Assembly: GCA_023621975.1 (NCBI GenBank) | Contig: JAMOAC010000129.1 | Coordinates: 1-5,607, forward strand | Direction: 5' to 3' | Source: Bacillota bacterium | GTDB taxonomy: Bacteria > Bacillota_A > Clostridia > Acetivibrionales > DUMB01 | DNA length: 5,607 bases | Part shown: positions 1-5,607 of the stretch, in pieces | How positions within the stretch are numbered: position 1 is the stretch's first letter | Layout of the letters: each line of letters starts with the position of its first letter | Made by a program: the position numbers and the translations under genes | Notes under the pieces: model-generated | The model's database searches: none | Seen by the model: only the letters and a program-made list of their open reading frames with translations | Told to the model about the DNA's origin: nothing

Positions 1-1743
1 AGAGGTATACCTCTTGACTATAACTCCAGGGAAAAAAGGTATAACTGGGAATTGGTATTCTGCGAACTGTATGCCGGGGCAAAATACCAGAACAACACAG
101 GCGAAAACTACGAGTACAGCCTTGGGCTCAACGGCCTCGGATGCTGTGCCACGCAGTACAGTTCGGAATATATGGATGTTACAGTATTTAGAGACGGATA
201 CAGGTATGATTTGCATTTCGAGAAGGGTGAAAATATAGGTGGCCTGATAAAGCAAAAATGCGACTATGAGAGCACCGGCACAATTATTAAGTGGAAGCCG
301 GACATAGAAGTTTTTACGGACATAGACATCAAACTTGATTATTTTCAAACGGTGTTGAAAAAGCAGGCGGTTGTTAATGCAGGACTGACTTTTAAACTGT
401 ATGATGAAGAGTCAGGCGAGACATATACATACCTTTATGAAAATGGGATTGTAGATTATGTTAAGGAAGTAAGCCAGGATAAGGGTATAACGGATGTACA
501 ATTTTTTGAAACCACAGCAAAGGGCAGGGACAGGGAGGATAAGCCTGAATACAAGGTGAAGATGCAGATTGCTTTTTGCTTTAATTATGAAATAAATTTA
601 CTGGAGTATTATCATAATTCCAGTTTTCTTGAGCACGGAGGCTCACCGGATAAAGCGGTGAAATCAGCGTTTGTAAGCGAGATAGACAAGTGTATCAAAG
701 AGAGAAATCTGTACAATAAAAATGAATCCAAAATAACTTTCGCAGACATTCAGGACAGCCTTATACTGGTGACAAATTCCTTTTCAACAATTACAAGCTA
801 TGAGAATCAGACAAAGAAATCAATTAATAACAGATTCATCCAGGAGGCAATGACAGACTTTCTGAAGAAACAGCTTGAGATCTACTTTATTGAAAATAAA
901 GCTGATTGTGATAGAATAATTGAGCAAGTGCTGATTAACAAAAGGAGCAGAGAGACGGCCGAGAAGACCAGGGTCAACGTCAAAAAGAAGCTGGGCGGTA
1001 CCATAGATGTCGTAAACAGGGTAAAGAAGTTCGTGGATTGCCGTACCAAGGATGTAAACAGGCGGGAGCTTTATATTGTGGAAGGAGATTCGGCTCTAGG
1101 TGCGTGCAAATTAGGCAGGGATGCTGAATTTCAGGCAATAATCCCTGTCAGGGGGAAAATCCTGAATTGTCTTAAAGCTGAATATGACAGCATATTTAAA
1201 AATGAAATAATCGTTGATCTTTTGAAAGTGATCGGATGCGGTGTCGAAATCAAGTCAAAGCACAATAAGGACTTGAATACTTTTGATATAAACAATCTCA
1301 GGTGGAGTAAAATAATAATCTGCACTGATGCCGATGTAGACGGGTATCAGATAAGGACTCTTATTCTTGCAATGCTGTATAGGCTGGTGCCTACGCTTAT
1401 ACATATCGGTAAAGTATATATTGCCGAATCGCCCCTTTTTGAAATCAGGACGAAAGACAAGACATATTTTGCCTATACCGAGAAGGAGAAGAACGAAATA
1501 ATATCAAAAATTAAGGGAAAATATACGATACTTCGTTCAAAAGGACTTGGTGAAAATGAGCCTGAAATGATGTGGGAAACAACAATGAATCCTGAAACAC
1601 GGCGACTTATCCAGGTGGTACCGGATGATATAAAAAGGACAGAGGAAATGTTTGAACTGCTTCTTGGTGATAACCTTTCCGGCAGGAAAGCGTTTATAGA
1701 AGAAAACGGTCATTTGTATATGGATATGATTGATGTCAGTTGA
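1..1743 (+). CDS. parE: Type IIA DNA topoisomerase subunit B, ParE/GyrB family (5' partial)
   Basis: This is the ATPase and Toprim subunit of a type IIA topoisomerase, which pairs with the A subunit encoded next to it to pass one DNA duplex through another using ATP. The frame is open from base 1, and 580 residues are visible. The first residues, RGIP, match the GHKL motif DNGRGIP, so roughly 70-80 N-terminal residues lie upstream and the full length would be near 650, usual for the family. Landmarks in visible numbering: ATP lid GLNGLG (42-47); transducer QTK with the phosphate-contacting lysine (K272); Toprim EGDSA (361-365), PVRGKILN, DADVDG (D443, D445, D447) and KGLGE (514-518). All catalytic residues are kept. 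Unusual points: the canonical GGSAKQGRD after EGDSA is LGACKLGRD here, and the usual DGxHIRT is DGYQIRT. ParE rather than GyrB is inferred from the partner's lack of a GyrA box. A clostridial paralogue annotated simply as GyrB-like is the main alternative. Confidence 0.9.
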   Translation, partial: RGIPLDYNSREKRYNWELVFCELYAGAKYQNNTGENYEYSLGLNGLGCCATQYSSEYMDVTVFRDGYRYDLHFEKGENIGGLIKQKCDYESTGTIIKWKPDIEVFTDIDIKLDYFQTVLKKQAVVNAGLTFKLYDEESGETYTYLYENGIVDYVKEVSQDKGITDVQFFETTAKGRDREDKPEYKVKMQIAFCFNYEINLLEYYHNSSFLEHGGSPDKAVKSAFVSEIDKCIKERNLYNKNESKITFADIQDSLILVTNSFSTITSYENQTKKSINNRFIQEAMTDFLKKQLEIYFIENKADCDRIIEQVLINKRSRETAEKTRVNVKKKLGGTIDVVNRVKKFVDCRTKDVNRRELYIVEGDSALGACKLGRDAEFQAIIPVRGKILNCLKAEYDSIFKNEIIVDLLKVIGCGVEIKSKHNKDLNTFDINNLRWSKIIICTDADVDGYQIRTLILAMLYRLVPTLIHIGKVYIAESPLFEIRTKDKTYFAYTEKEKNEIISKIKGKYTILRSKGLGENEPEMMWETTMNPETRRLIQVVPDDIKRTEEMFELLLGDNLSGRKAFIEENGHLYMDMIDVS

Positions 1744-1853
1744 CAGATGTATATTCAGCTGATAGATGTATGTTCAGTTGATAGATGTGTATTCATTTGA
1801 TTGATGTATATTCAATTGATAGCTGTATATTCAGTTGATTGATGTATTTTCGT
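1740..1853. repeat. Tandem repeat, six 19-bp units, in the parE-parC gap
   Basis: Six head-to-tail units start at 1740, 1759, 1778, 1797, 1816 and 1835, with consensus TTGATAGATGTATATTCAG. They differ from it at about 1, 2, 2, 2, 1 and 4 positions, so the last copy is the most decayed. A possible weak seventh start (TTGACTAAATTTATTTT) follows at 1854. Each junction carries a TCA-NN-TGA dyad, at 1736, 1755 (the perfect palindrome TCAGCTGA), 1774, 1793, 1812 (the perfect palindrome TCAATTGA) and 1831, with a decayed TCGTTTGA at 1850. The first dyad contains the stop codon of the upstream gene. The unit is not a multiple of three and carries stop codons in more than one frame, so it is not coding. 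A function as protein-binding iterons is possible but unproven; slippage expansion is the simple alternative. Confidence 0.92.
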
Positions 1854-1870
1854 TTGACTAAATTTATTTT

Positions 1871-1876
1871 GGGGGA
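1871..1876 (+). promoter_or_regulatory. Ribosome binding site of parC
   Basis: GGGGGA lies 11 bases before the ATG at 1888, which is slightly long spacing for a Shine-Dalgarno site. It is the only purine-rich, G-rich site in the gap. An in-frame stop (TGA at 1855) with no start codon between it and 1888 fixes 1888 as the first possible start. Confidence 0.55.
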
Positions 1877-1887
1877 ATAAGAAAATC

Positions 1888-4071
1888 ATGAAGGAAAATA
1901 ACCTGGTGGAACAGAAAATAACCGACACATTGGAGAAAAATTACATGCCCTATGCCATGAGCGTCATTGTGTCCAGGGCAATACCTGAGATAGACGGGCT
2001 TAAACCTTCTCATAGGAAGTTGCTATATACAATGTATAGAATGGGCCTGCTTTCAGGCAACAGGACAAAATCAGCAAACGTGGTCGGACAGACAATGAAA
2101 CTTAATCCTCACGGAGATGCTGCCATATACGAGACTTTGGTCAGGCTTACGAGGGGAAACGAATCCCTGCTGCATCCCTATGTAGACTCCAAGGGCAATT
2201 TCGGAAAAGTTTATTCCAGGGATATGAAATATGCCGCTGCCCGTTATACTGAAGTAAAGCTTGACAGCATATGCGAGGAATTGTTTGCAGATCTTGACAA
2301 GAATGCGGTTGACTTTGTTGACAATTATGACGGAACGCTCAAGGAGCCTGTTATTTTGCCTGCAACATTCCCAAGCATACTTGTGAACCCGAATCAGGGT
2401 ATTGCAGTAGGAATGGCAAGCAATATCTGCAGCTTTAACCTCCGGGAAGTGTGCGAAGCAACCATACAGTACATAGAAAATGGTGATACGGATTTTATTA
2501 AATATCTTAAGGCTCCTGATTTTTCAACTGGCGGCCAGATTATATACAATGAAGATGATATTCGCGAAATCTACCGGACTGGCAAGGGTAGCTTCAAGCT
2601 AAGGGCGAAATACAACTATGACAAGAAAAACAGCTGCATTGAAATATACGAGATACCATATACCACGACATCGGAAGCAATTATAGATTCAATATCTGAC
2701 CTCATTAAAGCCGGAAAGATTAAAGACATTGTGGATGTAAGGGATGAAACGGACCTTAACGGATTGAAAATAACTTTGGACATAAAGAAAAGCGCTGACC
2801 CGGACGCGGTAATGAACAGGCTTTTTCAGCTCACTCCTTTGCAGGATACTTTCAGCTGCAATTTTAATATTCTTATTGACAATAAACCTAAGGTACTGGG
2901 CATTAAAGGAATACTTGACGAGTGGATAAAATTCAGAATAAATTGCATAAAGCGCCAGATAATGTTCGATTTGAATAAAAAATCAGAAAAACTTCATCTG
3001 CTGCTTGGACTTAAGAAAATACTGTTTGATATTGACAAGGCGATAAAAATAATAAGAGAAACCGAACAGGATTCGGAAGTAGTTCCAAATCTTATGGAAG
3101 GTTTTGAAATAGACCGTGTCCAAGCGGAATTCATTGCTGAAATAAAGCTGAGAAACCTTAACAGGGAATATATATTAAACCGCGTAGAAGAGGTTGAAAC
3201 ACTCAGGAAAGAAATAGAGGAACTTAAAAGTACCCATGAAGACGAGAAAAAAATTAAAAAGATTATAACAAAACAGTTGAGAAACGTAGCAAAGAAATAC
3301 GGGCAGCCAAGGCGTACAGAGATAGTGCCGGAGGAAAATGTTGAGAAAATATCAGCAGAGCACATGATTGAAGACTATAATTTGAAGCTGTTCCTCACAG
3401 AGCAGAATTACTTTAAGAAAATACCCCTTACTTCATTAAGAGCCAGCGCTGAACAGAAACTGAAGGAAGACGACGTGATAATACAGGAGCTTGAAACTCA
3501 TAATAAGGCTGACTTGCTTCTGTTCTCAAACAAATGCACGGTATATAAATTAAAGATATACGAAATTACGGACAGCAAGGCAAGTGCCATGGGAGATTAT
3601 CTTGCGAACATGCTTGAGCTGGAAGCTGATGAGAAAATCATTTACATGGCTGCGACAGACGATTACAGCGGATATATGCTGTTTGCATATGAAAACGGTA
3701 AGGTTTCAAAGATTGAGATGAAGAGCTATGAGACAAAAACCAACCGCAAAAAGCTTGCCAATGCTTACTCCGATTTGTCTAAGGTTGTAAGTATCATGCA
3801 CCTGGACAGTGATGCCGATCTTGTAGCTTTCAGCAGCATAAACAAGGTACTGGTATTCAATACGGCAAGTATCAATCCAAAATCCACAAGAAATTCCCAG
3901 GGTGTCCAGGTGCTGAAAGAAAAAAAAGGGAGCACAATGACAAGGGTAGTAAGGCTGGAAGAATCGGGGCTAAAAAACGTTGATTATTACAGGACCAAGA
4001 ACATACCTGCAGTAGGATGCTATTTAAGGCCGGAAGATATGGAAGACAAGCAGACAATGCTGGAGTTTTAA
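1888..4071 (+). CDS. parC: Type IIA DNA topoisomerase subunit A, ParC/GyrA family
   Basis: This is the 727-residue DNA breakage-reunion subunit, forming the transient tyrosine-DNA link in an A2B2 enzyme with the B subunit just upstream. The N-terminal segment (about 15-45: KNYMPYAMSVIVSRAIP, then DGLKPSHRKLLY) is classic for the family. The winged-helix quinolone region is NPHGDAAIYE (73-82), and the catalytic pair is R119-Y120 in AAARYTE. A charged, coiled-coil-prone stretch lies at about 425-465, followed by YGQPRRTEIV. The remaining ~230 residues form a short beta-pinwheel-like domain (LLLFSNKCTVYKLKIYEI and later strands). The stretch where gyrases carry the GyrA box QRRGGKG reads ASAEQKLKEDD (519-529), so wrapping of DNA and gyrase-type supercoiling are unlikely. 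The protein also differs from textbook GyrA in having KLNPHGD for GKYHPHGD and a longer loop (GNFGKVYSRDMKYAAARYTE). The start is ATG with a GGGGGA site upstream. It is probably cotranscribed with parE, with no terminator seen between them. Confidence 0.93.
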   Translation: MKENNLVEQKITDTLEKNYMPYAMSVIVSRAIPEIDGLKPSHRKLLYTMYRMGLLSGNRTKSANVVGQTMKLNPHGDAAIYETLVRLTRGNESLLHPYVDSKGNFGKVYSRDMKYAAARYTEVKLDSICEELFADLDKNAVDFVDNYDGTLKEPVILPATFPSILVNPNQGIAVGMASNICSFNLREVCEATIQYIENGDTDFIKYLKAPDFSTGGQIIYNEDDIREIYRTGKGSFKLRAKYNYDKKNSCIEIYEIPYTTTSEAIIDSISDLIKAGKIKDIVDVRDETDLNGLKITLDIKKSADPDAVMNRLFQLTPLQDTFSCNFNILIDNKPKVLGIKGILDEWIKFRINCIKRQIMFDLNKKSEKLHLLLGLKKILFDIDKAIKIIRETEQDSEVVPNLMEGFEIDRVQAEFIAEIKLRNLNREYILNRVEEVETLRKEIEELKSTHEDEKKIKKIITKQLRNVAKKYGQPRRTEIVPEENVEKISAEHMIEDYNLKLFLTEQNYFKKIPLTSLRASAEQKLKEDDVIIQELETHNKADLLLFSNKCTVYKLKIYEITDSKASAMGDYLANMLELEADEKIIYMAATDDYSGYMLFAYENGKVSKIEMKSYETKTNRKKLANAYSDLSKVVSIMHLDSDADLVAFSSINKVLVFNTASINPKSTRNSQGVQVLKEKKGSTMTRVVRLEESGLKNVDYYRTKNIPAVGCYLRPEDMEDKQTMLEF

Positions 4072-4964
4072 CTGTCTATTGCTACAGGCTGCCTGTATGC
4101 CATGCTGCTCAGGATTTTTTCTGCTTCTGCAATATCCAGTCCGGTTATGTTCATTTTTTTGATATCTCCCTCGCCGATGCCGGTGTTTATGCAGTCGTAC
4201 AGGTAATATACGGCCTGTGGCTTGAATCCCAATAAATGAGCTCCTATGGTATCAACAGCCACAGGGTCGGTCCCGCTTATAACAATACCCGTATTAATCG
4301 GAATGCCTCCCGAAGGTCCGGTTCCGACCATGGCCGGGCTTGCACTTAAAATTGACAGGTCGATGGTAATTTTTTGTGCCATTGCCCGTATGAACCCGTG
4401 GAGATTTTTATGTATGCCCATGTTCTTCTTTGGGTATCCGTGCTCCTCGGCAGGCGGCCAGCCCATTGCTATATTCTTGATTCCTGCTGAAATTGCGGCT
4501 TCCTGGTGATATTTAAGCTGGGTAAAGGAAATGAGGAATGTCATTTCTTCGTAAAGTTTATTAATGTTTGTAGCCGATGGTGAGTCATGATTCAGTTCGA
4601 TCCTGGTAAAAGGCCCCTTGTTTAAATCTACGAACTCGACACCTTCGGATTGTATTATTTGGCTGAAACCTATAGCATTCATTATTTCCGTTGTGTCTCT
4701 TTCGCCGGAACCTGTTGCGACAACAATTCTTCGCGGATTGTTTTTCTTTGCAAACCTTATAACCGTCCTCAGGCTTTCTGTTCCGACAACCACACCTGTT
4801 TCCGGTGTTTGCTGCTGTACCCAGTTTGGCGTTATTACCACAACATCATTACTGTTTATCAGATTGTCTGCCTGAATCAAATTAAGGGATTCAATTATTG
4901 CCGCGCTTTCATCCTGATTTCTTGCAATTCCTATATCGGGAGAATTTCTTCTTCGTTGCCTCAA
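4068..4964 (-). CDS. DUF362 domain-containing protein
   Basis: This 298-residue protein belongs to the DUF362 family (PF04015), whose biochemical role is not established. Family marks: an opening strand IGIAR (11-15); VVVITPNWV (41-49) where relatives have IKPNLV; TESLRTVIRFAKK, then RRIVVATGSGE (78-88); the LISFTQLKYHQEAAISAGIKN region (144-164) matching the family's LPKLKTH...ALKN; IHKNLHGFI (184-192); and the C-terminal GTGPSGGIP and GTDPVAVDTIGAHLLGF (214-247), the strongest match. Only one cysteine (C258) is present, so this is the short form without an attached 4Fe-4S ferredoxin module. No signal peptide or membrane helix is visible. The start chosen is TTG at 4964, because TGAGGTGA sits six bases upstream and the alignment begins a few residues later. 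The gene follows aspartate kinase on the same strand across a 114-base gap. Its stop overlaps the parC stop. Confidence 0.85.
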   Translation of the reverse strand: MRQRRRNSPDIGIARNQDESAAIIESLNLIQADNLINSNDVVVITPNWVQQQTPETGVVVGTESLRTVIRFAKKNNPRRIVVATGSGERDTTEIMNAIGFSQIIQSEGVEFVDLNKGPFTRIELNHDSPSATNINKLYEEMTFLISFTQLKYHQEAAISAGIKNIAMGWPPAEEHGYPKKNMGIHKNLHGFIRAMAQKITIDLSILSASPAMVGTGPSGGIPINTGIVISGTDPVAVDTIGAHLLGFKPQAVYYLYDCINTGIGEGDIKKMNITGLDIAEAEKILSSMAYRQPVAIDS

Positions 4965-4965
4965 A

Positions 4966-5008
4966 AAAAATCACCTCATTTATTTACTTGCCCAATGAGG
5001 TGATTTTT
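4966..5008 (-). terminator. Inverted repeat: intrinsic terminator-like hairpin containing the DUF362 ribosome site
   Basis: The two 15-base arms (4966-4980 and 4994-5008) are perfect reverse complements with a 13-base loop (4981-4993). Read on the - strand, the stem core AATGAGGTGA is followed by eight T residues (4970-4963), as in a Rho-independent terminator after aspartate kinase. Read on the + strand it ends in five T residues, so it could work in both directions. The core is only moderately GC-rich. The 3' arm of the - strand RNA includes the DUF362 Shine-Dalgarno site, so the same hairpin could act as an attenuator or as a ribosome-site blocker. That double role is inferred from the layout. 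Confidence 0.6.
4971..4978 (-). promoter_or_regulatory. Ribosome binding site of the DUF362 gene, inside a hairpin stem
   Basis: On the - strand TGAGGTGA lies six T residues before the TTG at 4964. It is a strong Shine-Dalgarno match at good spacing and is the main reason for accepting the TTG start. Its pairing partner TCACCTCA (4994-5003 region on the + strand reading of the opposite arm) would hide it when the 4966-5008 hairpin forms. Confidence 0.7.
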
Positions 5009-5054
5009 ATGCAAAGCAATTTGTCTTTCAAAATGTTCTCTTTGTATTGTTATG

Positions 5055-5060
5055 ATTATA
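5055..5060 (-). promoter_or_regulatory. Possible -10 element for the DUF362 gene
   Basis: The - strand reads TATAAT, a perfect -10 consensus, about 90 bases before the DUF362 start and just after the aspartate kinase stop. No good -35 hexamer is found at 16-18 bases upstream (best is about three of six matches), and the region is AT-rich, so chance is likely. If real, the transcript would begin near 5048 and carry the whole 4966-5008 hairpin as its leader. Confidence 0.25.
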
Positions 5061-5078
5061 TTATTGCATCACTTGCGG

Positions 5079-5607
5079 TTATTTCCTGAAAAACTCGTCG
5101 TATATTGCCCTGATTGCCCTTTCGAGGTCTTCGGACTTAATGCCGAGCATGATGCTTACTTCTGAAGAACCTTGATTGATGATTTCTATATTTACATTAG
5201 CTTTTGCAAGTGCACCAGTTATACGGCAGGCAATGCCGATGGTACGCTGCATTCCTTCGCCTACAACCATAATGAGCGCAATATCGTGCTCAACGGTTAT
5301 GTCGTCCACTGCCAGTTCATTTTTAATTCTTTCAATAATTCTCCGCTCAGTATCGCTATCCATCTGATTTTCCCTCAGTATTACGGACATATGGTCAATA
5401 CCTGACGGAATATGCTCATAGGAAAGGTGTTCATCTTCAAGTATGCGGAGTACCTTGCGCCCGAACCCTATTTCCCTGTTCATCAGATATTTGCTTATGT
5501 AAATGCAGCAGAATCCTCTGTCTCCTGCAATTCCGACAACCGGCCTGGTTATTTTTTCGCGCTTGAGTACTATTGTAGTGCCGGGAGCTGACGGATTATT
5601 GGTGTTC
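5079..5607 (-). CDS. lysC: Aspartate kinase, C-terminal regulatory part (5' partial)
   Basis: Aspartate kinase phosphorylates L-aspartate with ATP, the first step toward lysine, threonine, methionine and diaminopimelate. Only the last 175 residues are in the window; the frame is open to the window edge, well beyond the ATG at 5483. The visible part starts with NTNNPSAPGT, the conserved end of the kinase domain in clostridial (class III-like) aspartokinases. It continues with a first ACT domain (about 22-80: VVGIAGDRGF, ISKYLMNREIGFGRKVLRIL, HIPSGIDHMSV) and a second (about 108-172: IALIMVVGEGM, then ANVNIEIINQGSSEVSIMLGI). The NQGSSE motif is typical of the effector-binding ACT interface, so feedback inhibition by lysine and/or threonine is expected from the family; which effector applies cannot be read here. 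The kinase catalytic residues are outside the window. It lies upstream of the DUF362 gene on the same strand, separated by a terminator-like hairpin. Confidence 0.93.
   Translation of the reverse strand, partial: NTNNPSAPGTTIVLKREKITRPVVGIAGDRGFCCIYISKYLMNREIGFGRKVLRILEDEHLSYEHIPSGIDHMSVILRENQMDSDTERRIIERIKNELAVDDITVEHDIALIMVVGEGMQRTIGIACRITGALAKANVNIEIINQGSSEVSIMLGIKSEDLERAIRAIYDEFFRK

Noticed and set aside
52..54. In-frame TTG as the start of the B subunit
   Set aside because: The frame stays open to base 1 and the earlier residues RGIPLDYN match the conserved GHKL motif, so the real start is upstream of the window.
1740..1853. CRISPR-like array
   Set aside because: The units are directly adjacent with no unique spacers, and 19 bp is too short; this is a simple tandem repeat.
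1835..1864. Possible promoter for parC inside the repeats (TTGATT, 18-base gap, TAAATT)
   Set aside because: Both boxes are partial matches, and TTGAT recurs in every unit because of the repeat, so the match carries little weight.
2994..3365. Open - strand frame opposite the parC coiled-coil region
   Set aside because: It is serine/phenylalanine-rich low-complexity output expected from the complement of a lysine/glutamate-rich coding stretch.
4084..4096. Small hairpin ACAGG-CTG-CCTGT just after the parC stop
   Set aside because: The stem is only five base pairs, no T run follows, and it lies inside the DUF362 coding sequence.
4246..5003. Open + strand frames opposite the DUF362 gene
   Set aside because: They are antisense to a well-matched family protein, resemble no family I know, and lack convincing ribosome sites.
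5481..5483. ATG as the start of a stand-alone ACT-domain protein
   Set aside because: The frame continues upstream to the window edge with aspartokinase-specific residues (NTNNPSAPGT, VVGIAGDRGF), and the ATG falls inside the first ACT domain.

Overview
The window looks like chromosomal DNA from a low-to-mid GC Gram-positive bacterium of the class Clostridia (Bacillota). The basis is AT-rich wobble use with many ATA, AGA and AGG codons, strong AGGTGA-type ribosome sites, and protein families typical of clostridia. This is inference; no rRNA or other species marker is present.

Layout: two short blocks converge. On the + strand are a type IIA topoisomerase B subunit (1-1743, 5' end outside the window) and its A subunit partner (1888-4071). 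They are best read as a ParE/ParC-like (topoisomerase IV-like) pair. The 144-base gap between them is mostly a six-copy 19-bp tandem repeat that begins inside the stop region of the B gene. On the - strand are the C-terminal part of an aspartate kinase with two ACT domains (5079-5607, 5' end outside the window) and a DUF362 protein (4068-4964). The two blocks meet tail to tail, and the stop codons of parC and the DUF362 gene overlap in the four bases TTAA (4068-4071).

How the genes work together: the B subunit supplies ATPase and Toprim functions and the A subunit supplies the breakage-reunion tyrosine, so the two should form an A2B2 enzyme. Both diverge from textbook GyrB/GyrA at signature motifs, and the A subunit lacks a GyrA box. 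This suggests a decatenase or relaxase rather than a DNA-wrapping gyrase. Aspartate kinase starts the aspartate-family amino acid pathway. The DUF362 protein has no known function, and a role tied to aspartate kinase is only a positional guess.

The most interesting non-coding features are the 19-bp array with a TCA-NN-TGA dyad at every unit junction, and a perfect 15-bp inverted repeat (4966-5008). Read on the - strand, that inverted repeat looks like an intrinsic terminator, yet it contains the ribosome binding site of the DUF362 gene. I did not find a mobile element, CRISPR array, tRNA or rRNA. No gene-free stretch exceeds 300 bases.
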